Positions 18,486 to 27,225 of a stretch of DNA of 64,000 bases are shown here, in pieces. Source of the stretch: JANQHS01 sp965227315 (GTDB lineage: Bacteria; Bacteroidota; Bacteroidia; Cytophagales; CCMP332); NCBI GenBank assembly GCA_965227315.1, contig OZ245737.1:3286001-3350000 (forward strand). Direction: 5' to 3'. Every line of letters starts with the position of its first letter. The stretch's first letter is position 1. Under the pieces are notes generated by a model. The model made no database searches. It saw only the letters and a list, made by a program, of their open reading frames with translations, and was not told the DNA's origin. Made by a program: the position numbers and the translations under genes.

Positions 18486-19872
18486 AATTTATTACGATTC
18501 TCTTGCTTACCCGATCCCCATCTTTTTGCATCAGGGTAAGGAAGTAGACGCCACCGGGCAGATCTTGAAGATCAAGTCTGGTTTGTGTATTTGAAATTTC
18601 ACCTGTTTTAATCCGGCTTCCATTGAGGTCTGTGATCTCAAATCTTGTTTCATCGCTTAAAAAGGAGGTGATTATATTCAATGATCCTGAACTTGGATTG
18701 GGGTAGGCAAGGAACTCAAGATCATTCTGATTTTGATCTTTTAAGCCTGTCCAGACCGGAGTGTTCAAAACAAATAATCCTTCCTGCATATCAGAGGCAA
18801 GAATATTCCCTGAACTCAAAAACGGATAAATGCCCCAGCAACCTTCATACTTACCCGAAGCATGCGGGCGATTGGAGGTGTCATAGTAACCGATTACGAA
18901 AATATTGCTGGTATCCGAGCAGTCAAACACATAGACCCCATCGAAATAGTAGCTGACATAAAGTATGTCTCCTTTAAAAATGAGATTATGAGGAATAGAG
19001 AACTGATGAACATCGCTTCCAAACAGGTCAACCATGGTGATGTTGGATAGATCCGTCACATCCACATACTTGACCCTTTTTCCATGTGTCTCATCGGCAA
19101 AGGCATAGTACTTGCCACCTTGATGTAGCCAGCCGCTGTGGTTGTATCCGGATTCAGGGTAGGACGTTAAAGAGCCGATGATCGAAGCATTCAAGGGATC
19201 GCTGAAATCCACTACGAACAGACCTCTTGATTCCGCATTGCAATAGGCCGTATCATTCCTGACATAGATATCATGCACATATCCTACGGAGCCATTCCAA
19301 AATGCAAGATCATTGGAACAATCCAAGAGCAGCGAAGGGTTCTTGGGATCGGTGGATAGATCGTATATCGAAAGATAGTTGCTTGAGCCATTGGCATGGC
19401 CTCCGCAGGCGTACATCCATCCGGCAGCGGTATCAATGAAGATGTTGTGTGCTCTCCTGATCAGCGAATCACTATCATATACGACCGGCGCAGAGTCCGG
19501 AAGGTAGGTCAGGTCCAGTATTTGCAAGGAACTGCTACCCTCATCTGCAACGATATAGAGATGATCCTTGTAGGTGTCGTAGTCCCGATGTACAATGGTT
19601 CCGCCCTGGATCTTCCCAGGTATAAAATCCACGGTATCTACACTTGCCAGATCCGTTACATCGAAGATGTGGGTGCCCATGGTAGAGCCGATGATCGCGT
19701 ATTCCCTTCCCGCGTTTTCATAACCCCAGATTTCATTGTAGGTATTATCATGCCAGATGGATGATGGTAAACTCGGGTCAGCCCATTGATACAGCGCCTC
19801 CATATTGAGACTGTTTTGGGCCATGGAAAACGAAATAACAAAGAGGAAAATGAGCGTAAAAATCGATTTCAT
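18484..19872 (-). CDS. Choice-of-anchor B family secreted protein with T9SS tail
   Basis: A 462-residue exported protein with a signal peptide (IFTLIFLFVISFSMAQ). The body is a beta-propeller-like LVIVD-type repeat region (THIFDVTDLASVDTVDFIPG, SLQILDLTYLPDSAPV, GLFVVDFSDPLNASIIGS, VFDCSDTSNIFVIGYYDTS), matching choice-of-anchor B proteins. The C terminus is a T9SS type A sorting domain (LAYPNPSSGSLNIITSF ... GVYFLTL). Exported through T9SS to the cell surface or medium; the substrate is unknown. It stands alone, convergent with menA. Confidence 0.85.
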   Translation of the reverse strand: MKSIFTLIFLFVISFSMAQNSLNMEALYQWADPSLPSSIWHDNTYNEIWGYENAGREYAIIGSTMGTHIFDVTDLASVDTVDFIPGKIQGGTIVHRDYDTYKDHLYIVADEGSSSLQILDLTYLPDSAPVVYDSDSLIRRAHNIFIDTAAGWMYACGGHANGSSNYLSIYDLSTDPKNPSLLLDCSNDLAFWNGSVGYVHDIYVRNDTAYCNAESRGLFVVDFSDPLNASIIGSLTSYPESGYNHSGWLHQGGKYYAFADETHGKRVKYVDVTDLSNITMVDLFGSDVHQFSIPHNLIFKGDILYVSYYFDGVYVFDCSDTSNIFVIGYYDTSNRPHASGKYEGCWGIYPFLSSGNILASDMQEGLFVLNTPVWTGLKDQNQNDLEFLAYPNPSSGSLNIITSFLSDETRFEITDLNGSRIKTGEISNTQTRLDLQDLPGGVYFLTLMQKDGDRVSKRIVIN

Positions 19873-19967
19873 TGTATGGACATCTTATCTGACTGCAAAT
19901 AAATAGTGGTCAAAGCTACTTAATTGACCGTTGAAAAAATATTTTACGCGGATCTTCTCCTAGACCC

Positions 19968-20026
19968 AATTCAGGATTCTTATTCGATATTCATAATTCC
20001 CCTTTCGTTATTCCTTATCCTGAATT
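19968..20026. repeat. ATTC-rich imperfect repeat with 10-bp inverted ends
   Basis: AATTCAGGAT (19968-19977) and ATCCTGAATT (20017-20026) are perfect inverted copies 39 nt apart. Between them the motif ATTC recurs (TATTCGATATTCATAATTCC, TTATTCC). This resembles the degenerate GAATTC-type filler repeats found between genes in many Bacteroidota genomes. It lies between two divergently transcribed T9SS cargo genes. Confidence 0.5.
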
Positions 20027-20093
20027 CGGCATTGCCCACCTTACAATCTTCCGTGCTTTGGAACTCTAATAATTGGAACAAATCGATTCTAAA

Positions 20094-21323
20094 GTGAAAA
20101 AACCAATATTCATATATCTCCTGATACAGTTTGTTTTTATTCAGGCACACTCCCAGGCAACGACAGATGTGGTTTCTATCGGGGCTGGTTATACCAACCA
20201 AACATGGTATACTTTGATGGATGGAACTCAGCTTACCGCTCCAAAGGCAGAGTGGGATCTGGCCTTCGACTTGAGCGGGATCGGCACATCGATTTTGGTC
20301 AACTCCAGCAAGGGAGTTAACCTTTGGCTCTATCCCGGGGATAATTCCGATTACGCAACTCTTGACACCACTGGAATGTCAGCCTCATGGAAAAGGCTCT
20401 ACAATTCGGATACAAGTTGGGCTTATGGTGCTTTTAACAGGGTCCAGAACGGCCTGAGCATAGGATGGGGAACCTATGATCCGCTCACACATGTGATAAC
20501 GGGGGATTCCATATACGTTATCCAATTGGCCAACGGGGATTATCGAAAGCTTGAGATTCAGGACCTGACCTCCGGCACATATCATTTCCGCCAGGCGAGT
20601 TTGGACAACAGTTTCAATGCAGATCATACCCTGGCCAAGTCTGATTTCCCCGGCAAGAATTTCGCATATTTCGATCTTGAGTTGGAAACAAGCCTGGATC
20701 GTGAACCCTATTATCAGAGTTGGGATCTTATGTTTACACAATATACGGGCTATCTGCCAGCACCTTATACCGTTTCAGGGGTTCTGAGTAACTACAATAC
20801 TGAAGTTGCCGAAGCATATCCCGTTGATGCAGCGACTTACACCGATTATTCCTCGCACAGTTTTACGAAGCACATCAATGGAATAGGATATGATTGGAAG
20901 TCATTTGATTTTATGAGCGGTTGGGTACTTGAGGATAGCCTGGTTTACTTTGTGAAAACCATAAATGGCTCGGTTTGGAAATTGGTTTTCGCGGACTTTG
21001 GTGGCAGTGCTGATGGTAATTTCATATTTTCCAAGGAACAGGTCTATGTTTCGGGGATCGCTGATGAAGCTGACGAAATGTTCCTGAATGTGTATCCCAA
21101 TCCTGCAGCTTCTCAATTGAATGTTGCCCTGGATCTGGAAGCAGGCCATCAAACGCAATTGAATATTCTGGACCTTTCGGGAAAGGAAATTCTGTCTCGG
21201 AGTTTTAAAGCCAATGGGCTCCAGGTGAGAACGTTGGACGTCTCAGGAATTGAAAGCGGTGTTTACCTTCTTGCCGTTCGATATGGTGATCGGGTGAGAT
21301 CGGAGAAGATCGTAATCAGGTAA
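20094..21323 (+). CDS. HmuY-like two-repeat secreted protein with T9SS tail
   Basis: A 409-residue exported protein. The GTG at 20094 directly precedes the signal peptide (KKPIFIYLLIQFVFIQAHSQA); an upstream TTG at 20073 adds seven polar residues and is less likely. Two tandem domains resemble HmuY-type haem-binding proteins: TWYTLMDGT...AEWDLAFDLSG...SSKGVNLW in the first and YYQSWDLMFTQYTG...LSNYNTEVAE in the second, each with a later DGK/NGxxxKL strand. The C terminus is a T9SS type A tail (NVYPNPAASQLNVALDL). Haem binding is inferred from the fold and not shown. Confidence 0.7.
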   Translation: MKKPIFIYLLIQFVFIQAHSQATTDVVSIGAGYTNQTWYTLMDGTQLTAPKAEWDLAFDLSGIGTSILVNSSKGVNLWLYPGDNSDYATLDTTGMSASWKRLYNSDTSWAYGAFNRVQNGLSIGWGTYDPLTHVITGDSIYVIQLANGDYRKLEIQDLTSGTYHFRQASLDNSFNADHTLAKSDFPGKNFAYFDLELETSLDREPYYQSWDLMFTQYTGYLPAPYTVSGVLSNYNTEVAEAYPVDAATYTDYSSHSFTKHINGIGYDWKSFDFMSGWVLEDSLVYFVKTINGSVWKLVFADFGGSADGNFIFSKEQVYVSGIADEADEMFLNVYPNPAASQLNVALDLEAGHQTQLNILDLSGKEILSRSFKANGLQVRTLDVSGIESGVYLLAVRYGDRVRSEKIVIR

Positions 21324-21371
21324 GTTTTAAGTTTCAGTTTTTCTAATCCTACCTTTGGTAGGTTGTAACCG

Positions 21372-21405
21372 GAAAAGGGACTCATTTGAGTTCCTTTTCT
21401 TTTTT
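21372..21405 (+). terminator. Intrinsic terminator after the HmuY-like gene
   Basis: GAAAAGGGACTC-ATTT-GAGTTCCTTTTC (12-bp stem with one G-U pair) is followed by TTTTTT. A second small hairpin, CCTACC-TTT-GGTAGG, lies just upstream at 21348-21362. Together they separate this gene from the following lipoprotein gene. Confidence 0.75.
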
Positions 21406-21451
21406 GGGTGCGTACCAGATCCGGGCTTTATTTCATACATTCAATTTCATA

Positions 21452-21997
21452 ATGACCCGATCTTACCTTACTCTCTTTATACTTTTTTCGCTTGTTCTTG
21501 TCTTTTCTTGTGACGATTCCGACGCACCTGGGGCATCCATATCCTGTGAGCCGGATTATAAGAATCAAAATCTGCAGGGAATGATCAACGGTGAGCCCTG
21601 GGAATTTGCAGCCGGTATTGCCAGCATCGATTCGAACGGGAATAGCTATGATCATAAATTCCTTGCCAACGATACTATAGCAGCTTTTCCTTGCGGAGTA
21701 GTACTTTTCCGCCCCTATCTAGGCTTTGGGATCAGCGGTAGCAGTTCGGGGTTTTATGAACTTGGAGAAAAAAAACTCCATGGCCAATCTCCCGGAGGCG
21801 AAGCGGTTTCGTTTGGTTTTTTCTATTACGATGGCCCTTCTCCAAGCAATATTCGTTTGATTCAGGCCAATTGCGGAACCTACGAGATCCTCAGTATTGA
21901 TACTGCCAACAATATGCTGATCGGCAGAATGGACGTCTATAAAAACGATAGGAATTTCGTGAATGGAAATTTCAGTCTTTCACTTTGCCCAAACTGA
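21452..21997 (+). CDS. Hypothetical lipoprotein
   Basis: A 181-residue protein with a lipoprotein signal peptide (MTRSYLTLFILFSLVLVFSC). The ATG at 21452 is chosen because the lipobox then falls at residue 20; an earlier in-frame start would lie inside the terminator. The mature part is beta-rich with MINGEPWEFAAG, a phrase common in Bacteroidota DUF6252-like lipoproteins. Function is not recognised. Confidence 0.65.
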   Translation: MTRSYLTLFILFSLVLVFSCDDSDAPGASISCEPDYKNQNLQGMINGEPWEFAAGIASIDSNGNSYDHKFLANDTIAAFPCGVVLFRPYLGFGISGSSSGFYELGEKKLHGQSPGGEAVSFGFFYYDGPSPSNIRLIQANCGTYEILSIDTANNMLIGRMDVYKNDRNFVNGNFSLSLCPN

Positions 21998-22177
21998 ACA
22001 GGGGTTCTCACTAAAACCACTTGGGCAAATAATCGGAGATCAGATCACACAAAGGCGTTTCAAATTTCTGATTCCGGCAATAATTAAACGCTTAGCGGCA
22101 CTGATCCTTGTTGAATTGACGAATTTTGTATTCCCATCAATTCATGGGAAAGAAACTTGAACTTTTATTCATTGAAC

Positions 22178-22504
22178 ATGAAAAAATTCGTTGATTCTGC
22201 TATAGGGAGATTTCGTCTGGTGGCCTTTTTAGAGGGCGTTTCCTTTATCATTTTGGTCTTTATAGGAATGCCCCTTAAGTATAGCCTTGAAAACCCTGCC
22301 GTGGTGAAAAGCTTTGGTCCCGTTCACGGGGCTCTTTTTCTTCTATTCATTTTCATGGCCTTCAGATTGAGCTTTGAGGAGGACTGGAGCTTCAAAAAAA
22401 CCACCTGGAAAGTGATGCTTGCCAGCTTGATCCCTTTTGGAACGTTTGTACTGGACGCTAAGATCCTGGCAAAAATGCAGGAAGGTACATACAGGGAAAT
22501 ATAA
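22178..22504 (+). CDS. DUF3817 integral membrane protein
   Basis: A 108-residue membrane protein with three predicted helices (FRLVAFLEGVSFIILVFIG; VHGALFLLFIFMAFRL; VMLASLIPFGTFVLDAKIL). The N-terminal RLVA..EG.S...L and KP/HG core match DUF3817, a small family of unknown function. The start at MKKFVDSAIGRFR is preferred over an upstream TTG. It converges on pckA with a shared terminator between. Confidence 0.75.
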   Translation: MKKFVDSAIGRFRLVAFLEGVSFIILVFIGMPLKYSLENPAVVKSFGPVHGALFLLFIFMAFRLSFEEDWSFKKTTWKVMLASLIPFGTFVLDAKILAKMQEGTYREI

Positions 22505-22529
22505 TCCTGCTCAAAAGGCCCGCCCAACA

Positions 22530-22557
22530 AAAAACCCCGAAGATCTCTCCCCGGGGT
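22530..22557 (-). terminator. Intrinsic terminator of pckA
   Basis: The stem ACCCCG/CGGGGT (22534-22539 with 22552-22557) is followed on the minus strand by a T tract. It may also help stop the convergent DUF3817 transcript. Confidence 0.65.
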
Positions 22558-22581
22558 CTTGATTTAATCCGTTCTTAAAAC

Positions 22582-24186
22582 CTATGCGGTTGCCTTGGGT
22601 GCTCCCGCCATGATCTCGTCATTGGCGAAGTCCGAGTATTTCTCAAAGTTTGCCACAAACTTGGATGCAAGGTCGTTCGCCTTGTCATCGTATGCATTCT
22701 TGTCTTCCCAGGTGTTTTTAGGGTCCAGAACCTCATTTGGAACATTCGGGCATTCCATAGGGATATCCAGGCCAAAGATCTCATGCTTATGATACTCAAC
22801 ATTGTCGAGATCTCCGTTCAAAGCGGCTGTGATCATTGCCCGGGTATATTTCAGGCTCATTCTTTCACCTACACCGAACGGCCCACCTGACCAGCCCGTA
22901 TTGATCAACCAAACTTTCACATCGTTTTCTTCCATTTTCCTTCCAAGCATCTCTGCGTATTTGGTAGGATGGAGCGGAAGAAAGGGTGATCCGAAACAGG
23001 CTGAAAATGCGGTAACGGGATCCGTGATCCCAGCTTCTGTTCCGGCGACCTTGGCGGTGTAACCAGAGATAAAGTGGTACATGGCCTGTCCTTTTTGTAA
23101 CCTGCTAACCGGAGGCAATACCCCGAAAGCGTCACAGGTCAGGAAGAAGATATTCTTTGGAACTCCACCGATTGAGGGTTCAACGGCATTGCTGATATGA
23201 TCAATCGGATATGCTGCCCTGGTATTTTCCGTAACTGAGGAGTTTTCGTAATCCACAGTTGTTGTGCCCGGGGTGAATCTTGTGTTTTCAACGATGGCGC
23301 CTTCTCTGATGGCATCCCAGATCTGTGGCTCTTTTTCCCGGCTTAGGTCGATCACTTTGGCGTAGCATCCGCCTTCAAAATTGAAAATGCTGTCTTCAGT
23401 CCATCCATGCTCGTCATCACCAATTAATCCACGATTAGGATCGGCGCTCAGCGTTGTTTTTCCGGTCCCGCTCAGCCCGAAGAATATCGCCGTATCTCCG
23501 GCTTCTCCAATATTGGCAGAGCAGTGCATGCTCAGCACGCCATGGTCATGCGGAAGCAGATAGTTCAATACGCTGAAGATCCCTTTTTTCATTTCTCCCG
23601 AGTAGGCTGTACCCCCGATGAGGATCATTTTCTTGCTCATGTTGAGGATGGCAAAGTTTTCCTGTCTGGTGCCGTCAACAGCCGGGTCAGCTTTGAATCC
23701 GGGTGCGCATATGATTGTGAAGGTGGGGTCAAAATTGTCCAGATCGCTATTTTCAGGGCGAATGAACATGTTATTGCAGAATAGGTTATGCCAAGCGAGT
23801 TCATTGATCACCCTGAGTTGTAACCTGTATTTTTCATCGGCTCCTGCGTAGGCATCACGAACATAGAGTGTTTTGTCTTCCAGATATTTGACCATTTTTT
23901 GGTGCAAGCCATCAAAATGCTCTTCAGATATTTTGATGTTCACCGGCCCCCACCAAACGCTGTCCCTGGTTTTATCATCTTCGACGACAAAACGGTCCTT
24001 TGGAGATCTTCCTGTGAAAGTTCCGGTGTCACACATGAAGGCACCGGTATCCGTAATTACCCCTTCACCGTTTTTTACAGCCGTATCGATAAGTTCACTT
24101 GGGCTCAAATTCCAGTGAACATCCTTGGCCTGATTTATTCCGGCCTTTTCAAGTCCTATAGTCGATTTTTGTCCGTGATGGATCAT
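22582..24186 (-). CDS. pckA: ATP-dependent phosphoenolpyruvate carboxykinase
   Basis: Converts oxaloacetate and ATP to phosphoenolpyruvate for gluconeogenesis. It has 534 residues, the usual length. Visible motifs are TGRSPKDRFVVEDD, the kinase-1 loop in FGLSGTGKTTLSADPNR, the metal site in GDDEHGW and ENTRAAYPIDHI. The ATG at 24186 (MIHHGQKST) is preferred over an upstream start that would add 15 residues with no family match. A promoter lies 30-60 bases upstream. Confidence 0.96.
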   Translation of the reverse strand: MIHHGQKSTIGLEKAGINQAKDVHWNLSPSELIDTAVKNGEGVITDTGAFMCDTGTFTGRSPKDRFVVEDDKTRDSVWWGPVNIKISEEHFDGLHQKMVKYLEDKTLYVRDAYAGADEKYRLQLRVINELAWHNLFCNNMFIRPENSDLDNFDPTFTIICAPGFKADPAVDGTRQENFAILNMSKKMILIGGTAYSGEMKKGIFSVLNYLLPHDHGVLSMHCSANIGEAGDTAIFFGLSGTGKTTLSADPNRGLIGDDEHGWTEDSIFNFEGGCYAKVIDLSREKEPQIWDAIREGAIVENTRFTPGTTTVDYENSSVTENTRAAYPIDHISNAVEPSIGGVPKNIFFLTCDAFGVLPPVSRLQKGQAMYHFISGYTAKVAGTEAGITDPVTAFSACFGSPFLPLHPTKYAEMLGRKMEENDVKVWLINTGWSGGPFGVGERMSLKYTRAMITAALNGDLDNVEYHKHEIFGLDIPMECPNVPNEVLDPKNTWEDKNAYDDKANDLASKFVANFEKYSDFANDEIMAGAPKATA

Positions 24187-24215
24187 AATATTAACAGCAG
24201 TTAAAAATGAAGGCG

Positions 24216-24247
24216 CAAAATTAAGGTTCAATCCTCATCTGGAGAAA
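24216..24247 (-). promoter_or_regulatory. Probable pckA promoter
   Basis: On the minus strand TAATTTTG (24223-24216) matches the -7 consensus TAnnTTTG, with TTTC (24247-24244) 20 nt upstream as a one-mismatch -33 element. It lies about 30 bases before the pckA start. Confidence 0.5.
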
Positions 24248-24414
24248 AAAAAGACAAATATTGGAATGGGCATTGATGATCGAGGATTGACACTTATCCG
24301 GTATTGGTCAAACACAATTCGTTTATCATGAATAAGCGCCCGCTCGGGGTATATTGGTTATTTACTCCTCTAGTTGTATTTTTTCGGCCTCAAAAAATGA
24401 TACCCCATTAATCT

Positions 24415-25992
24415 ATGACTTCTGAAACTCAGCTGAATACCGACGGTACAAGTGCGGAAAAGACCTTTTTTGGGCATCCCAGGGGCTTGGCCGTACTCTT
24501 TTTCACCGAGATGTGGGAAAGGTTCTCCTATTATGGAATGCGAGGCATACTTACCCTATTCCTCACCAAGCACTTTCTTTTTGGCGATGATAAATCCTTT
24601 CTCATGTACGGGACCTACACCTCCCTGGTGTATGCAACTCCCATATTTGGAGGAATGATCGCTGACAAGCTTTTGGGTTTCAGTCGATCCGTATATATCG
24701 GAGGTATACTTATGGCAATCGGTCAGTTTACATTGGCTGCCAGTGCCCTTACCACCAATCCGGTACTGCTGAATGTTGGCCTCGGACTGATGATCGTGGG
24801 AAATGGCCTGTTTAAGCCAAATATTTCTTCCATCGTTGGAAATCTATACGATGATAACGATCCTAAAAAGGATTCGGGTTTCACCATTTTTTATATGGGC
24901 ATCAACCTTGGAGCCTTCCTTGCTCCATTGGTTGCCGGAGTTTTGGGTGAAGTATATGGATGGCAATATGGATTCGGAGCGGCAGGCCTAGGTATGGCGA
25001 TAGGCGTGGTCAGCTTTTGGATGAACCAGGATAAACTTATGGGCAAAGGACTTCCCCCTAATCCGGAGATCCTGGAGAAAAAGTATTTCAACTTCCTATC
25101 CACTGAAATGGCGGTTTGGGCAGGTTCCATCATTCTTGTTCCGGTCATCGCGATTCTGATCAGTTTTAACGATTGGCAGCCGCTAGGAGCGTTTGAAGAG
25201 AGCATGCCTTTCCTTGGCGGAATGAGCATTATGTCATGGATATTGGCTGTTATTGGATTAATTGTGATCGGCATAGTAGTCAGTACAAGTTTGAATAGCA
25301 CCAGAGAAGAGTGGCAGCGTCTACTTGTAGCCGTGGTTTTGACATTCTTCTCAATCGTTTTTTGGGCCTTTTTCGAGCAGGCGGGTTCATCCATGACCCT
25401 GTTCACGGATAGGAATATTGACAGAACGCTCTTTGGGTTGACGATCCCGACCTCCACATTCCAATCGGTCAATGCCTTCTTTATCATAGCCCTTGGGGTG
25501 CCGTTCTCTGCATTATGGATATGGTTGAGCAAGAGAAAAATGGAGCCCTCAACACCTTTGAAATTCTCTCTTGGACTTGTTCAGGTGGGCTTGGGATTTG
25601 GTGTTATGGTCATCGGTGCCCAGATGTTTGCCAATTCTGCGGGGCTGGTTCCGATCATTTTTATCATTCTTGCCTATTTCCTACATACCACGGGAGAGCT
25701 TTGTTTATCTCCGGTGGGCTTGTCGATGATCACAAAACTTTCACCGGCAAAAATCGTCGGTTTTATGATGGGTGTTTGGTTTTTGGCTCCTTCGATCGCT
25801 CAGTACATCGGAGGCATTATTGCTGCCTTTACCTCGATTCCCGAGGGCGGCGGAGGTACGGGTGATGCCATGAGCTCCTTGTTGGTGTATTCGGATGTAT
25901 TTTATATCATTTTCTGGTTTGCAGTAGGCTCAGGTGCCTTCCTTTTGATCCTGACTCCCTTGCTTAGAAAAATGATGCACGGAATTCATTAA
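24415..25992 (+). CDS. POT/PTR family proton-dependent peptide transporter
   Basis: A 525-residue inner-membrane transporter of the major facilitator superfamily importing di- and tripeptides with protons. The conserved proton-coupling motif is in TEMWERFSYYGMRGILTLFL, and the PTR2 signature FYMGINLGAFLAPLV follows near 165. About fourteen hydrophobic segments are seen. The C-terminal half has LHTTGELCLSPVGLSMITKL. It is transcribed divergently from pckA, which fits use of peptides as a gluconeogenic carbon source (inference). Confidence 0.93.
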   Translation: MTSETQLNTDGTSAEKTFFGHPRGLAVLFFTEMWERFSYYGMRGILTLFLTKHFLFGDDKSFLMYGTYTSLVYATPIFGGMIADKLLGFSRSVYIGGILMAIGQFTLAASALTTNPVLLNVGLGLMIVGNGLFKPNISSIVGNLYDDNDPKKDSGFTIFYMGINLGAFLAPLVAGVLGEVYGWQYGFGAAGLGMAIGVVSFWMNQDKLMGKGLPPNPEILEKKYFNFLSTEMAVWAGSIILVPVIAILISFNDWQPLGAFEESMPFLGGMSIMSWILAVIGLIVIGIVVSTSLNSTREEWQRLLVAVVLTFFSIVFWAFFEQAGSSMTLFTDRNIDRTLFGLTIPTSTFQSVNAFFIIALGVPFSALWIWLSKRKMEPSTPLKFSLGLVQVGLGFGVMVIGAQMFANSAGLVPIIFIILAYFLHTTGELCLSPVGLSMITKLSPAKIVGFMMGVWFLAPSIAQYIGGIIAAFTSIPEGGGGTGDAMSSLLVYSDVFYIIFWFAVGSGAFLLILTPLLRKMMHGIH

Positions 25993-26027
25993 GCTAAAAC
26001 CGGATTTTTATAGTTTTGTAGAAACAA

Positions 26028-27221
26028 GTGGGTGTGAAGAATAGGCTATTTTATTTGCTTCTGTCTACCATCATTTCCTTTTCGGCAAATGCCTCCAACC
26101 TTGCCGGAAAGTATGTCCATAATTTCTATGGTGAGATAAGCTACCTCGAATTATCCGAGGAAAACAATGAGATCCGTGGTCAATTCCATGATGAGCGCGG
26201 AAGTTATAAGATCGTTGCGCGCATTGAAGGAGAAAGAGCGATCGGGACAATGGATTTCTTTGAACGGAAGAAGCATGTTGAGATCTTCTACATGGGGGAT
26301 ATCCTTCATTTTGTCATTGTCGACTATCTTACCAACGGTCAGCCTGACTATACCCATCCCTATGAAATTCAGTTTGTAAGGGATGACGGAGCTATTATTC
26401 CCCAGGAAGGAGGAGCTTTTGAGGTTACCGATGAAAACCTTATCGTGACCTCAGGTACGGTAAACGCTCCGTATCTGGGATTTAACTTTGATCTGCCAAC
26501 CGGTTTGGAGGCGCAGAATAACGGAACCGAGATTATACTGGTTGGAGAGCATGAACCGGGTTTTGTCCTGGTGTTTCGCCATGATCATACCACGATAGAC
26601 GATATGCTGGCTTTTATCAAAGATGGCTATAAGGACGAAGAATTGGATATCAAACCTACCTCTGAGATCAAAATGATCAAGGATAGTGTTTATGCCTTTG
26701 ATATCGGAGGTACCGCCGAAGGAAAAAATGCAAACGGGCACGGAGCCATAACCCTGAGCGATAATGGTCATGGAGCCATCATCTTTGCAATTGTTGAGGA
26801 GAAGAAATATCACCCCCGCCATGAGGATTATGCTGAAGTGATCGCAAAATCGCTTCATTATTTTGAAGTGGAGAATCACCCGCTGGCGATGCAATGGTAT
26901 CTCGACCTCAAATCCAAAAGTTTGAAGCGCGCGTACAAAGCGGGTGAGATCCAACAGGGTGAAGGGTTGGATAACGTAAAGCAAACACCATGGATCAATC
27001 TCTGCCCTGATAATACCTATCAGATGATCGACCCTCAACCCAATGGTGAAAAGAATTTGTCAAAGGGCAATTGGGGAGTGATCGTGCATTACGGTATTCC
27101 ATATCTGGAGCTTATGAGAGATGATGGCCATCAAAGCAATTTTGCCCTAAGAGCCCTTGGCGGCAAGCTTTATCTTGAGGAAGATCGCTGGCTTGTCATG
27201 GACGGCTTCAAGTGCAAGTGA
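26028..27221 (+). CDS. Hypothetical secreted protein
   Basis: A protein of about 397 residues with a signal peptide (LFYLLLSTIISFSANA). The start is GTG at 26028 or, just as well, GTG at 26034. The N-terminal third (NLAGKYVHNFYGEISYLELSEE) looks like a lipocalin-like small beta domain. The middle resembles a DUF1795/PsbP-like fold (FDLPTGLEAQNNGTEIILVG ... DDMLAFIKDGY). The end again reads as a lipocalin-like domain with LCPDNTYQM and GNWGVIV. I do not recognise the family. It lies 4 bases from the convergent moeA stop. Confidence 0.6.
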   Translation: MGVKNRLFYLLLSTIISFSANASNLAGKYVHNFYGEISYLELSEENNEIRGQFHDERGSYKIVARIEGERAIGTMDFFERKKHVEIFYMGDILHFVIVDYLTNGQPDYTHPYEIQFVRDDGAIIPQEGGAFEVTDENLIVTSGTVNAPYLGFNFDLPTGLEAQNNGTEIILVGEHEPGFVLVFRHDHTTIDDMLAFIKDGYKDEELDIKPTSEIKMIKDSVYAFDIGGTAEGKNANGHGAITLSDNGHGAIIFAIVEEKKYHPRHEDYAEVIAKSLHYFEVENHPLAMQWYLDLKSKSLKRAYKAGEIQQGEGLDNVKQTPWINLCPDNTYQMIDPQPNGEKNLSKGNWGVIVHYGIPYLELMRDDGHQSNFALRALGGKLYLEEDRWLVMDGFKCK

Positions 27222-27225
27222 TCCA

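Noticed and set aside
21350..21357. TACCTTTG as a promoter for the downstream lipoprotein
   Set aside because: No -33 element at the right spacing, and the site is part of a small hairpin followed by a terminator.
21963..22160. 65-codon open frame before the DUF3817 gene
   Set aside because: It overlaps the end of the lipoprotein gene, has no start context and no family match; the rest of the gap (21998-22177) shows nothing.
24891..25532. Long open frame (213 codons) on the minus strand inside the POT transporter gene
   Set aside because: Antisense shadow of a gene with clear PTR2 motifs and membrane helices.
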